A stretch of DNA of 64,000 nucleotides from Planctomycetaceae bacterium (lineage in GTDB: Bacteria > Planctomycetota > Planctomycetia > Planctomycetales > Planctomycetaceae), in contig JACKHO010000001.1 of NCBI GenBank assembly GCA_020638955.1, forward strand, positions 496,001 to 560,000. Direction: 5' to 3'. The translations under genes and the position numbers were made by a program. Positions 43,062-51,291 of the stretch are shown here, piece by piece. The notes beneath the pieces are model-generated. The model did no database searches. It was not told the DNA's origin and saw only the letters and a program-made list of their open reading frames with translations. Within the stretch, counting starts at the first letter, position 1. Every line of letters begins with the position of its first letter.

Positions 43062-43149
43062 TGTCAGTCCGTTTGTCGTCAGATTCTGTCGGCGGTACTG
43101 GAATGACTCAGGCGGCTACAGGTTGCATGTGTTCCGTCACCAGACGCGA

Positions 43150-43183
43150 AAACATCCCCCCGGTACTGGCCGGAGGGATGTTT
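43150..43183 (-). terminator. Hairpin between rplI and dnaB
   Basis: On the - strand AAACATCCCTCCGG pairs with CCGGGGGGATGTTT (one G-T pair) around a short loop, followed by TTC. It sits 36 bp after the rplI stop and before the dnaB start, so it may end or attenuate the ribosomal transcript. Confidence 0.6.
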
Positions 43184-43218
43184 CGAATTACGTTGCTGAA
43201 GACGCTCCGCCGACCGAA

Positions 43219-43731
43219 TTACTTAATCGAGGCGGTGGGCACGACCCAGACTTTGACTTCAGATTTGACGTCCTGCTCCAGCTCGACCGGAATGGTGTAC
43301 ATTCCCAGAGTCTTAATGGGGCCATCCATTTTGATTTGAGAGGCTTCGACTGCGTAGTTGGCAGACTTCAGCGCCTTGGAAATGTCGTTGGCGACAATCG
43401 AACCGTAAAGGTGACCGTCGTCCGTGGCGTTCGCTTCGAGAGTAACGCTGTAATCTTTGATTTTTGCAGCGAGAGCCTGAATTTGCTTGCGGCGAGCAAC
43501 GGCAGCTTCTTCCTGGCGAATGCGGTGCCGCTCCAGCATCATTTTGTTGGCTTCAGTCGCAACTGTGGCCAATCCCATGGGCAGGAGGAAGTTCCGTGCA
43601 TAGCCTGGCTTCACGCGGACAATTTCCCCTTGCTTGCCGAGATGCTCGACATTTTCTGCAAGCAGAATTTCGACGCCGCCGTTACGGTCTTTTGCCTTGA
43701 TTCGCTGACTACGTTTACGTTGAACAACCAT
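43219..43731 (-). CDS. rplI: 50S ribosomal protein L9
   Basis: A 170-residue bL9. After a 19-residue basic extension (VVQRKRSQRIKAKDRNGG) the family pattern EILLAENVEHLGKQGEIVRV and KPGYARNFLLPMGLA appears, followed by the long connecting helix (about residues 60-90) and a C-terminal domain with YGSIVANDISKALKSA and KMDGPIKTLGMYTIPVELE. L9 binds 23S rRNA and limits frameshifting. Start ATG at 43731; an upstream in-frame GTG at 43743 is less likely. The N-terminal extension is unusual compared with the common 'MKVILL' start but appears in some planctomycetes (inference). Confidence 0.95.
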   Translation of the reverse strand: MVVQRKRSQRIKAKDRNGGVEILLAENVEHLGKQGEIVRVKPGYARNFLLPMGLATVATEANKMMLERHRIRQEEAAVARRKQIQALAAKIKDYSVTLEANATDDGHLYGSIVANDISKALKSANYAVEASQIKMDGPIKTLGMYTIPVELEQDVKSEVKVWVVPTASIK

Positions 43732-43795
43732 GTCTCTGACCAATTTGAAATGTCTGTTGAATGAAGAGTACCAATCTGAGTGAACAAGTTCTCAA

Positions 43796-44284
43796 TTAGA
43801 AAGGTACGTCATCCTCCGCGGGACCACTTGGCCCGGAATCATAAAAGGAATCGGCGGCGCTCCCGCCGTCATCGTAATCGCTATTGGAACGGCGTGATGA
43901 TCCTCCCGAAGGACGACCTCCACCACCACCACTCCCACCGCCCTCGCCACGGCTGCCGAGCATTTGCATTTGCTCCCCGACAACTCGCAGTTTTGAACGG
44001 CGTTTTCCTGTTTCTTTGTCTTCCCAACTGTCCAGTTGAAGGCGACCTTCAATAAGGATTGGACGTCCTTTGGACAGGTATTCACCTGCGACTTCGGCCT
44101 GTCGTCCCCACAGGGTGACGTCGACAAAAGTTGTTTCCTCGCGCCGTTCGTTCGACTTTTGATCGAACCAGTTCCGGCTTACAGCCAATCCGAGTTCGGT
44201 AACGGCAGTCCCGCCCGTTGTGTATTTCACTTCGGGATCGCGGGTCAGGTTGCCAACCAGTATGACGCGATTGAAACTTGCCAT
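43796..44284 (-). CDS. ssb: Single-stranded DNA-binding protein
   Basis: A 162-residue SSB. The OB-fold begins MASFNRVILVGNLTRDPEVK and continues TEEGLAVSR-type text (TELGLAVSRNW), TTFVDVTLWGRQAEVAGEYL, KGRPILIEGRLQLDSWEDKE. A flexible Gly/Ser-rich linker (GGGGSGGGGGRPSGG, in part) leads to the acidic tail DDVPF, which binds partner proteins. It protects single-stranded DNA in replication and repair. Lies between rpsF and rplI, as in many bacteria. No rpsR is present in between or next to rplI. Confidence 0.97.
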   Translation of the reverse strand: MASFNRVILVGNLTRDPEVKYTTGGTAVTELGLAVSRNWFDQKSNERREETTFVDVTLWGRQAEVAGEYLSKGRPILIEGRLQLDSWEDKETGKRRSKLRVVGEQMQMLGSRGEGGGSGGGGGRPSGGSSRRSNSDYDDGGSAADSFYDSGPSGPAEDDVPF

Positions 44285-44306
44285 GAGTACACTCCATTCG
44301 GATTGC

Positions 44307-44329
44307 CCCTCTCAACCATCTTGAGAGGG
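44307..44329 (-). promoter_or_regulatory. Hairpin in the ssb leader
   Basis: CCCTCTCAA and TTGAGAGGG form a perfect 9-bp stem around CCATC, 23 bp upstream of the ssb start and 51 bp after rpsF. No T-run follows, so a regulatory or RNA-processing hairpin is more likely than a terminator. It could be an autoregulatory site for S6 or SSB (inference). Confidence 0.45.
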
Positions 44330-44379
44330 CTAACAATAACGTCGCAAGACGGACATCTGACTCGGGACGTTGTCTGATA

Positions 44380-44790
44380 CTACTCAGCAGCCGAAACGGC
44401 TTCTTCTGGCTCGGCGTCGTTGCTGCTGCTGGCGTCATCGTCGCCACTATGCTCCAACTGGTGCGAACCAATTTGTTGTGTGAGCAGCGAGAACAGCTTG
44501 TCGCTGTGCTCAAGCAACAACTGACGAATGACAATTTCGCTCAGCTTGCAGGCACGGTTAAATTCCGTGACGCGGCTGCCGTCCATTGTCAAGAAAGCCA
44601 ACAGGTGCAATCCCTTACGATGGCCTTCAATTTCGTAGGCCAGCTTGCCTTCCTGCCAGGGAGTCATGCCAACCAGAGTTGCTTCACAACGGTCCAGGAT
44701 TTCACGGATGCCGCTTTCAGTTCCCTGAGGATCCTGAGCATAGCGACCGCTATCAACCAGAAACATGCATTCGTAATTTCGAATTGCCAA
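44380..44790 (-). CDS. rpsF: 30S ribosomal protein S6
   Basis: A 136-residue bS6. The S6 pattern is clear: NYECMFLVDSGRYA at the N-terminus, IREILDRCEATLVGMTPWQE, GKLAYEIEGHRKGLHLLAFL ('rkLAY.I.....G.Y.......'), VTEFNRACKLSEIVIRQLL. It ends with an acidic, low-complexity tail (SGDDDASSSNDAEPEEAVS), as glutamate-modified S6 tails are acidic. It binds 16S rRNA with S18; rpsR is not in this cluster. Start ATG at 44790. The pth gene lies 119 bp upstream on the same strand. Confidence 0.95.
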   Translation of the reverse strand: MAIRNYECMFLVDSGRYAQDPQGTESGIREILDRCEATLVGMTPWQEGKLAYEIEGHRKGLHLLAFLTMDGSRVTEFNRACKLSEIVIRQLLLEHSDKLFSLLTQQIGSHQLEHSGDDDASSSNDAEPEEAVSAAE

Positions 44791-44909
44791 CGCCTTACCT
44801 CTTCTCGTTCCGTCCGCGTCGATGTTGAGCGGGATGTTTGGTTTTCCAACCGTGCTTCAAAAAAATTGAAAACCTGCCACACGTGCTGCGGCTGGATTGT
44901 AAACGACTC

Positions 44910-45482
44910 TTACTCTGTCTGGGAACTGTTAAACTTATTCATGGCTGTCACGATTCCGTCTGTCACCCAGGTGCGGGTGGCCTGAACTGCCTGGTTGAGC
45001 AGTACGTCGACGGTGTCGAGCTCTGACTGCGAGAAACGTTTCAGGACGTAATTCGCAGGATCCAATCCTTCGGAAGGTCTTCCAATTCCCAATCGGAGCC
45101 TGGGGACCTGTTGGGTTCCCAATTGCTCCAAAATATTTTGCAGCCCCTTCTGCCCTCCTCCCGACCCGCCTGCTTTCATTCGCAGTTTTCCGAGGGGAAG
45201 ATTCATGTCGTCACAAATGACGAGCACTTCTTCAGGGAACAGCTTGTAAAACTGGACCGCACTTTTGACGGAGCGGCCACTCAAATTCATATACGTATGC
45301 GGAGCAAGCAAAATCGTTTTGTCGGCTCCGAAACCAACTTCAGTCACTTGTCCTTCGAACTGCGATTTCCAGCGGCCAGCGAGTTCGCTTTCGGCCAGTC
45401 GGAGGATTGCGTCGAATCCAATATTGTGCCGTGTGCCATCGTATTTCGATCCAGGGTTCCCTAAACCGACAACCAGTCGCAC
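44910..45482 (-). CDS. pth: Peptidyl-tRNA hydrolase
   Basis: A 190-residue enzyme. MRLVVGLGNPGSKYDGTRHN-type start includes the signature GLGNPG...TRHNIGF with the catalytic His, then LLAPHTYMNLSGRSVKSAVQ, ICDDMNLPLGKLRMKAGGSG ('D.dLPlG..r.r..GS.GGHnG' but with GGGQKGLQNI here, a Gln replacing the usual His), and RLRLGIGRPSEGLDPANYVL. It releases peptides from prematurely ended peptidyl-tRNAs. It starts with GTG (45482), 3 bp after the rplY stop, so translation is coupled. The C-terminal helix ends NKFNSSQTE. Confidence 0.95.
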   Translation of the reverse strand: MRLVVGLGNPGSKYDGTRHNIGFDAILRLAESELAGRWKSQFEGQVTEVGFGADKTILLAPHTYMNLSGRSVKSAVQFYKLFPEEVLVICDDMNLPLGKLRMKAGGSGGGQKGLQNILEQLGTQQVPRLRLGIGRPSEGLDPANYVLKRFSQSELDTVDVLLNQAVQATRTWVTDGIVTAMNKFNSSQTE

Positions 45483-45485
45483 GAC

Positions 45486-46085
45486 CTACTCTCCTGCTGG
45501 CTCGGCAGCTTCTTCTGTCGCGTCAGCCTCGCCTTTCGGTTCGACAATTTGAACAACGACTTCGTCGGCTGGCGAGAGGACGGTTGTCCCTGGTGGCAGG
45601 TCGGCAATGTCGCTCACGTGCAGGGAATCACCAATTTTCAGGGAGGTAATTCGCACGTTGATTTCTGTAGGAATTTGAACTGCGAGGCACTCGATGGTAA
45701 GGGAATGCAAGTGGTGATCCAACCGTCCGCCGGCGATGACACCAGGAGCTGTTCCACGCAGGTGAATGGGGACATGGGCGGTCACACGTTGTGTGGCATC
45801 GACTCGCATGAAGTCCAAATGCAGCACGTGTGTTCCGAAAGTGTCCCACTGGACTTCCCGAACAATCGCTTTCTGCTCGTCGCTGCCTTCGAGCTTCAGG
45901 TCGACAACCTTTGCACCGCTGCGTGCAATGGCCGAAGCGACATCGGCACCAACTGTTCCGAAGGCTTCTTTTTCACCATGCCCATATACGTTCACGGGCA
46001 CTAGGCCATCGCGACGCAACCGTCGAGAAGCGGTTGTGCCGATGTTGGTCCTGGGTTGAATGGCGATGACATCAAGGGTTGACAT
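45486..46085 (-). CDS. rplY: 50S ribosomal protein L25/CTC family
   Basis: A 199-residue bL25 of the long (TL5/CTC) type. The start at ATG 46085 gives MSTLDVIAIQPRTNIGTTAS; the tract RRLRRDGLVPVNVYGHGEKE, with RREG.VP.v.YG, is diagnostic for L25. KAIVREVQWDTFGTHVLHLD and FMRVDATQRVTAHVPIHLRG cover the end of the L25 domain and start of the C-terminal TL5 beta domain. The tail is acidic (EPKGEADATEEAAEPAGE). It binds 5S rRNA and is often grouped with pth. The frame is open to 46535, but no ribosome binding site or L25 homology is upstream. Confidence 0.95.
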   Translation of the reverse strand: MSTLDVIAIQPRTNIGTTASRRLRRDGLVPVNVYGHGEKEAFGTVGADVASAIARSGAKVVDLKLEGSDEQKAIVREVQWDTFGTHVLHLDFMRVDATQRVTAHVPIHLRGTAPGVIAGGRLDHHLHSLTIECLAVQIPTEINVRITSLKIGDSLHVSDIADLPPGTTVLSPADEVVVQIVEPKGEADATEEAAEPAGE

Positions 46086-46248
46086 AATTCCAGACTCACG
46101 TTTGTGGACTAATCTGCCACAAATTCTGTTGAGGAAATACCTTAGGTGAACGGTGTCCGTAAGGAGAGCCCTGACGTACCGTGCGAAACGGGGAAAGTTA
46201 ATTGAGCGCGGCACAAACTGCAAGTCAGCCGAGCGAGCGGAATCGATT

Positions 46249-47790
46249 TTACCGGTCTGACCATCGTGGTTTACGCGGAGCCGTGTGCCGGTACATGTGA
46301 TGTGCCGGCGGATCGCAAAGGCCCGCCGTATTGAAGGGAGCAATGAGTCCCGCGAATTCCAATTCGCATGTTCGTTCAAGTTCTGCTTGGTTGTCAGGTG
46401 CCTGCAGAATCGCATCCAGGGTTGCTTGCAGTCGCAAACCGGCCTCAGTAATGATGTTCTGTTGATCGACGTCGTTGGCACATAGGAACATTTGATCATG
46501 CGTGCCGCTGAGGTAACGCGACTCGTGGCTGACAACGGTCATAAAGTAAACCATTGTGGCCGCATGAAACAGCCGTGGGGACTTGCGAGTCCGGTAACAG
46601 AGTGCCACCAGGCGGGCGATGTGGTTCAGTTCCAACCGAATGGACTCACTGTAGTCATGGAGACACTCGGTTCGTTTCGGAGATGTCGGTTCAAGCAGGA
46701 GCGGCACCAGCCGCTGGATGCCGGACAGCGTATGGGCAATGCCAGTACTGTGGAGTGGATCCACGAACCCAATGCTGTGCGGCAATTGAGCCCAGTTCGG
46801 TCCCGATATGGGTAAACACCGCTGCAACGGGCCGGTTCGTTGCAGGCCATTTGCCGGTGCGACGAGTCGAGCATTTCGGAACTGCCGCAAGATGCTGGGA
46901 TAGCGGCTCAGAATTCTGTTCCACTCTTCCGCGGGAGATTCTTCGTCGGTCGCGGGAGGTCCCTTCAGGTCCAGAGCAATCCCGACGCTGACGACGTCGT
47001 TGCTGAATCGCAGCTGCCACATCCAGCCCTCATCGAGAATGTGATGCAACGCCGCGTCGTCACAGGCAAATGTGTAGTCCGTCTGGTCAATCCCCTGCTC
47101 TCGCAAGACCTCGGTCCACCGGGCGACGTTCTCAAAATGCCCGAAAATCGCCCGCGAACCACAAAATGAGAGCGGGCCAGCAGTTGCAAAGGGCTTGGGC
47201 GCCGGAGTCATTCCGAAGTGCTGCGCCAGCAAACTCCCCTGCCCTGTGGCATCAACGAGGAAATCGCAGGTGGCGAGTAATTCGCGTTGGCTGAGTTCCC
47301 ACAAGTCTTCGCGTTGCCCAAGCTGAACGCGGCATCCTTCAACCACCTGAACGCCAGTTTGCTCTGCAAGCTGACAGAAGAACTGGTCAACATCAGACCG
47401 CAGCCAGTGCGTGTCTGATTGTTCGTCAGACGAACTGGCCGCGACGAGCAACTCGTGACTGTGTTGCTCGTCATTGGAAAACTCCCGCCCCGGTCGATGA
47501 TGGAAGTAGCTGAAACCCCGCTTCTTGCCGCAGACAAGGTGGGGATACGTCCGTTGCCAACTGCCAAACTGCGTCAGCGGTGAGAGTTCCGGGAGATCAT
47601 ATTCCTCGGCAATGTCACCCAGAATGAGATCAGCCAGCGGTGTGGACGACTCTCCAATGGCGAAACGAGGATGCCGGTTGGCATCAACCAGTACCACGCT
47701 CCGGCCGCGCTTGGCCAGCATGGTAGCGCACAGGCTTCCACCAAAGCCGGACCCAAGTATCCCGAATTCGTAATGCGCAGCTGAGGCCAC
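46249..47790 (-). CDS. Flavin-dependent halogenase-like oxidoreductase
   Basis: A 513-residue protein starting at GTG 47790. FAD dinucleotide-binding motif GILGSGFGGSLCATMLAKRG opens it; then LVDANRHPRFAIGESSTPLA, as in tryptophan-halogenase/geranylgeranyl-reductase-like proteins ('hPRf.vGES..P'). WLRSDVDQFFCQLAEQTGVQ and FLVDATGQGSLLAQHFGM follow, and DEGWMWQLRF ('.GW.W.ipl') near residue 245. No clear halogenase active-site Lys motif was seen, so it may be a related monooxygenase. It lies 2 bp downstream of the hydrolase gene, so co-translation is likely. Substrate unknown. Confidence 0.82.
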   Translation of the reverse strand: MASAAHYEFGILGSGFGGSLCATMLAKRGRSVVLVDANRHPRFAIGESSTPLADLILGDIAEEYDLPELSPLTQFGSWQRTYPHLVCGKKRGFSYFHHRPGREFSNDEQHSHELLVAASSSDEQSDTHWLRSDVDQFFCQLAEQTGVQVVEGCRVQLGQREDLWELSQRELLATCDFLVDATGQGSLLAQHFGMTPAPKPFATAGPLSFCGSRAIFGHFENVARWTEVLREQGIDQTDYTFACDDAALHHILDEGWMWQLRFSNDVVSVGIALDLKGPPATDEESPAEEWNRILSRYPSILRQFRNARLVAPANGLQRTGPLQRCLPISGPNWAQLPHSIGFVDPLHSTGIAHTLSGIQRLVPLLLEPTSPKRTECLHDYSESIRLELNHIARLVALCYRTRKSPRLFHAATMVYFMTVVSHESRYLSGTHDQMFLCANDVDQQNIITEAGLRLQATLDAILQAPDNQAELERTCELEFAGLIAPFNTAGLCDPPAHHMYRHTAPRKPRWSDR

Positions 47791-47792
47791 GG

Positions 47793-48596
47793 TTACTTCG
47801 CTGCATCACGTTTCTTCGAGAAGAGCCACGGAAGAATTTCCGGCTCGTTGATGGCAGGCGTCCACGAGTTATGGCCCACGCCGGGATACTCCGTGTACTT
47901 TGGCTTGCCGCCCGCTTCTTTGATGGCGTCGACCATGTTTCGCGAACGTTCGACTTTCACGGCGGTGTCAGCGTCGCCGTGGAATACCCAAATGGGAATG
48001 TCTTTGATTTTGGCCGCCTGTTTTTCATCACCGCCGCCACAAATCGGAACACCCGCAGCGAACCTTTCGGGATGACGCGCAAGCAAATCCCACGTTCCGT
48101 ATCCGCCCATGGAAAGCCCCATCACGTAAATGCGGTCTACATCAATGGCATGGGTTTTGATCAACTGGTCGAGCAGTTCCAGTACGCGGGCCATTGGTTC
48201 CGAAGGAGTTTCCGGCATGTCGTGCTGACCTTTGCTCCAGTCCACCTCAACCCAGCGCTTGCCCGTGGGACACTGCGGGGCCATGACGAAACAGGGAAAC
48301 TTTTCACGGACGTCCGCTTCGGAGAAGCGGCTGGTGCAGTGCCGCAGTTGGGCAGCATTGTCATCACCCCGCTCGCCTGCTCCGTGCAGGAAAATGACAA
48401 GCGGATACTTCGTGTCCGACTTCTCTCCGGGCACGTAGCCTTTGGGCTGTAGCCAGCGGTAGTTGAGCTCTATTTCGTCCTTCGCCCGAAACTTGCGGGC
48501 CTCGTACTGTTCATCTGCCTGCAGATTCCGGGTGAGAACCAAAGCCGAAAACATGACGGCCATGCCAATGACAAGCTGAAGTGGAGAAAACGACAT
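47793..48596 (-). CDS. Exported alpha/beta hydrolase (prolyl oligopeptidase/phospholipase-like)
   Basis: A 267-residue protein with signal peptide (LVIGMAVMFSALVLTRNLQA). The alpha/beta fold shows YPLVIFLHGAGERGDDNAA (oxyanion strand), RIYVMGLSMGGYGTWDLLAR with the nucleophile GLSMGG, PIWVFHGDADTAVKVERSRN (acid) and GVGHNSWTPAINEPEILPWL (catalytic His). This is the 'predicted peptidase'/phospholipase-carboxylesterase group common in planctomycetes. Exported esterase activity is expected. It is followed after 2 bp by the flavin halogenase-like gene, so the two may act on a shared metabolite; a pathway is not evident. Confidence 0.88.
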   Translation of the reverse strand: MSFSPLQLVIGMAVMFSALVLTRNLQADEQYEARKFRAKDEIELNYRWLQPKGYVPGEKSDTKYPLVIFLHGAGERGDDNAAQLRHCTSRFSEADVREKFPCFVMAPQCPTGKRWVEVDWSKGQHDMPETPSEPMARVLELLDQLIKTHAIDVDRIYVMGLSMGGYGTWDLLARHPERFAAGVPICGGGDEKQAAKIKDIPIWVFHGDADTAVKVERSRNMVDAIKEAGGKPKYTEYPGVGHNSWTPAINEPEILPWLFSKKRDAAK

Positions 48597-48769
48597 GCGG
48601 CGGCACCTGCTGAGGAGTGAACAAGAAAATCGTGGCCCCGATTATTGCAGTTCTCGCTTCCTTTGAGAATTGACCACCCTCCCCACTATGGAACTGCAGG
48701 AACACCCCCTAACATATCGGGCCTTCACTTTTTGAGGGGACGACGTCCCGCTGACTGTTTTGACTTTCG

Positions 48770-49645
48770 ATGAAAATTCCTGCTGATCTCACCGCCGAGT
48801 ATCCGTTCGAGCCGAAACGTTTTGACGTGGGCGGCGCGGAAATGAGCTACGTCGACGAAGGATCGGGCCCGGTCATCCTCTTCTCGCACGGCAATCCCAC
48901 GTGGAGCTTTGCCTGGCGGAAGTTCCTCTCGGCATTCTCGCCGAACTACCGGGTCATTGCCGTCGACCACATTGGGATGGGACTTTCCGACAAGCCGGCT
49001 GACTACAGTTACACACTGGAAAATCACATCAGCAATTTGGGGCGACTCATTGAGCACCTTGACTTGCAGAATGTCACACTCGTCGGGCACGACTGGGGCG
49101 GATGCATTGGGATGGGAGCCGCCGGTCGACAACCGCAGCGGTTCCGTCAATTCGTCATGATGAACACCGCCGCGTTTCGTTCGCAGCGTATTCCGTTTCG
49201 CATTGCCTTGTGTCGCATTCCGTTTCTCGGAGCACTCGGCGTGCGTGGGATGAATTTGTTCGCCGGGGCGGCGGTTTCGATGGCGGTCGAGAATTCAAAA
49301 GTCATTACGCCCACAGTCCGCCGCGGGTACCTGCTCCCATACGACTCCTGGGCCAATCGCATAGCCGTGCATCAATTCGTGCTGGATATCCCGCTCAGTG
49401 AGAGTCACGTCAGCTACAAGACACTTGTCGGTGTCGAAGAAGGACTGCAACAGTTTCAGGATCGCAGAATGCTCGTCTGCTGGGGCGAAAAGGACTGGTG
49501 TTTCACGACCGCGTTTCTCGATGAATGGGAACAGCGGTTTCCCAACGCGGAAACGTTCCGGCTACCGAACGTTGGCCATTACCTCTTCGAAGATGCTCCG
49601 CAGGAAGTCATTGCACGCATGCGGGAATGGCTTAACAACGGGTGA
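48770..49645 (+). CDS. Haloalkane-dehalogenase-like alpha/beta hydrolase
   Basis: A 291-residue alpha/beta hydrolase. It begins MKIPADLTAEYPFEPKRFDV; then ILFSHGNPTWSFAWRKFLSA (the HGNPTWSFxWR block of haloalkane dehalogenases), AVDHIGMGLSDKP, LVGHDWGGCIGMGAAGRQP with nucleophile Asp in GHDWGG, LVCWGEKDWCFTTAFLDEWE (acid/halide site) and LPNVGHYLFEDAPQEVIARM (His). The presence of Asp (not Ser) as nucleophile fits dehalogenase or OleB-type beta-lactone decarboxylase chemistry. No OleACD genes are near, so the substrate is unknown. It is not exported. It overlaps the next gene by 4 bp (GTGA). Confidence 0.88.
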   Translation: MKIPADLTAEYPFEPKRFDVGGAEMSYVDEGSGPVILFSHGNPTWSFAWRKFLSAFSPNYRVIAVDHIGMGLSDKPADYSYTLENHISNLGRLIEHLDLQNVTLVGHDWGGCIGMGAAGRQPQRFRQFVMMNTAAFRSQRIPFRIALCRIPFLGALGVRGMNLFAGAAVSMAVENSKVITPTVRRGYLLPYDSWANRIAVHQFVLDIPLSESHVSYKTLVGVEEGLQQFQDRRMLVCWGEKDWCFTTAFLDEWEQRFPNAETFRLPNVGHYLFEDAPQEVIARMREWLNNG

Positions 49646-50166
49646 ATGCTGAAATGTCGACCTCACCCTCAGAACGACAGGTTGCACGCAGAGTCAATCG
49701 AGTCATTGGATTCGGCTGTGTTGTCGCCGGTGCGATTGGGTTGGTCATTCTGTTTATTGTGCAAATGGAAGGTAAGTTCCTGGGATGGGAGGACTGGGTT
49801 CGGAAAGCGCCCGTACTCTGGGGCGTCGCCAGCACAGCAATTGCAGCTTTCGGCGTACGCTACTCCTGGCTCATCGAACACGCCCGCACCAGTTGGCAGC
49901 CCACGCTCGACGGACAACGGTTCGATACCGTAATCCTCTACACCCGACCTGGCTGTCATTTGTGTGAGGATGCTCACGAGTTGCTGAACCAATATCGCGC
50001 CTGGCTTCCGCGTGTGGTGGAAGTGAACATCGACGAACAACCCGATTTGCTCGACGAATTCGACACCTGTGTCCCCGTCGTCGAATGCGACGGAAAAATC
50101 CGCTTCCGCGGCCGCGTCACCGAATCACTGCTGCAACGACTCATCGAAGGCACTGAACCACTCTAA
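49642..50166 (+). CDS. Membrane-anchored glutaredoxin-like protein
   Basis: A 174-residue protein; GTG at 49642 overlaps the preceding stop (GTGA), ATG 49654 is an alternative. The N-terminal half has two membrane segments (VIGFGCVVAGAIGLVILFIV; APVLWGVASTAIAAFGVRY). The C-terminal half is a glutaredoxin/DUF836-like thioredoxin fold: FDTVILYTRPGCHLCEDAHE with the CxxC redox pair, RVVEVNIDEQPDLLDEFDTC, VPVVECDGKIRFRGRVTESL. Cis-proline in the 'VPVV' turn is kept. It likely reduces or oxidises an envelope-facing thiol, with the redox domain on the cytosolic side. Link to the hydrolase gene is only positional. Confidence 0.82.
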   Translation: MNAEMSTSPSERQVARRVNRVIGFGCVVAGAIGLVILFIVQMEGKFLGWEDWVRKAPVLWGVASTAIAAFGVRYSWLIEHARTSWQPTLDGQRFDTVILYTRPGCHLCEDAHELLNQYRAWLPRVVEVNIDEQPDLLDEFDTCVPVVECDGKIRFRGRVTESLLQRLIEGTEPL

Positions 50167-50185
50167 CTGGTTTTTCGGAGCTGGG

Positions 50186-50207
50186 TGGCACAGACATTCC
50201 TGTCTGT
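50186..50207. repeat. Short interspersed repeat GTGGCACAGACATT.CTGTCTGT, copy 2
   Basis: GTGGCACAGACA-TTCC-TGTCTGT lies between the glutaredoxin-like and cupin genes. A frame opening inside the repeat (MAQTFLSV) is a repeat translation, so the cupin gene is taken to start later. Confidence 0.6.
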
Positions 50208-50256
50208 AATTCAGGACTTGCCCCGGGCCTGGAGATACTCAATTTGGACCTCGCCA

Positions 50257-50790
50257 ATGAAACACATCTTCCGCCTGTCTGAAGAAGTCACTGTTCCCGA
50301 TGGAACCCGCCTCAGCGAAGCCATTGGCCCCGCCGTCTTCGCTGCTCAGGGACTCCCCCTGCAAGAGGGACTCAGCGTCGCCCAAGCCAATTTGCCGCCC
50401 GGTGTCACCTCACTCATCCACGTACATCCCGTCGTCTCGCAGTTCACCTGGGTTCTGGAAGGCGAACTCACCGTCACTATGAAAGATGTGAATTCAGAAA
50501 CTCCTTACACATTAAGCATCCGCGCTGGCGAAGGCGTGCAAACCAATCCCGGAACCTTTTTCCAGATTCAAAACCGAGGCAAAACAACCTGCAAAGCCCT
50601 CTACATCGTCATCCCCGCCTTCGTATTCGAAACCGACGAAACCGGCCAAGTCCGCTACAACGACGCCGTCGTCCTCCCCTGGACCTGGGATGAACTCCAG
50701 CAAAAAAATTGGAAACCTGCTGAACTGAGCAGCCCTGACGAGATTTTAGAGTTGCGAGCCGAGGCATTGGCCCGCATGGCCCAAGTGTAG
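50257..50790 (+). CDS. Cupin-domain protein
   Basis: A 177-residue protein from the ATG at 50257 (MKHIFRLSEEVTVPDGTRLS). The upstream open region is the interspersed repeat, so I discount it. It forms a cupin: motif 1 in HVHPVVSQFTWVLEGELTVT ('G...H.H......yVleGe.....'), GEGVQTNPGTFFQIQNRGKT (motif 2-like), with metal-binding His in H-V-H. The C-terminal helix region (DEILELRAEALARMAQV) is outside the barrel. Function unspecified (dioxygenase, isomerase or sensor). Not exported. It stands alone, 90 bp after the glutaredoxin-like gene, perhaps in one transcript. Confidence 0.82.
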   Translation: MKHIFRLSEEVTVPDGTRLSEAIGPAVFAAQGLPLQEGLSVAQANLPPGVTSLIHVHPVVSQFTWVLEGELTVTMKDVNSETPYTLSIRAGEGVQTNPGTFFQIQNRGKTTCKALYIVIPAFVFETDETGQVRYNDAVVLPWTWDELQQKNWKPAELSSPDEILELRAEALARMAQV

Positions 50791-50838
50791 GCTAATTCGC
50801 GATACGTGGCTGTTGCGAAAATCGATTGGGGGCGGGCT

Positions 50839-51240
50839 TCAATATTCCGAATTCTCAGGCTTCCGGGAGATGTTCTCAACCGGCTGTGACCTCACTCGAT
50901 CCATCGATTTCATCACCAGAAACATCGGGCCGAAGAAAACGACATAGGGCAGCCAGCCGAACGCCACGGCGAGGCCGGGGAGCATGTTGTCCACTTCATC
51001 GGGTGATCGGGCATGGGACGTAACCAGAATTGCTGCTCCCCAGAAAAAGAAGAGGCCCAGCACGAAGCCCAAGTCCCGCCACACCACTGACCAGACCAGC
51101 GGTGTGACGACGACGCAGGCAAAAACAATTCGCCCGTCAACTCGTAGCAGCATCAACGTCAGTGGAATCAAAACGCCCAGAGCGAAGATGACGAGATTCG
51201 CCTGAAACGAAACTCGGCGTTGTGGAGTGAAGAGTCCCAT
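50839..51240 (-). CDS. Small membrane protein of unknown function
   Basis: A 133-residue hydrophobic protein (MGLFTPQRRVSFQANLVIFA) with three to four membrane segments: NLVIFALGVLIPLTLMLL, IVFACVVVTPLVWSVV, LGFVLGLFFFWGAAILV and FGWLPYVVFFGPMFLVM. The C-terminus is polar (KSMDRVRSQPVENISRK). I do not recognise a family. Convergent with the cupin gene, and no obvious partner next to it. The gap 51241-51665 upstream holds its promoter and an uncertain reading frame. Confidence 0.7.
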   Translation of the reverse strand: MGLFTPQRRVSFQANLVIFALGVLIPLTLMLLRVDGRIVFACVVVTPLVWSVVWRDLGFVLGLFFFWGAAILVTSHARSPDEVDNMLPGLAVAFGWLPYVVFFGPMFLVMKSMDRVRSQPVENISRKPENSEY

Positions 51241-51291
51241 TTGGTGATGTCCAACAAACCCAAGTTAGACGGCTCTTGGATGCCGCGGCTG

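Noticed and set aside
45486..46535. Longer rplY start at 46535
   Set aside because: The extra 150 codons lack L25 homology and cross the likely promoter region; ATG 46085 matches the family start.
50185..50256. Upstream start of the cupin gene (MAQTFLSV...)
   Set aside because: These codons are the interspersed repeat GTGGCACAGACATTCCTGTC and carry no cupin homology.
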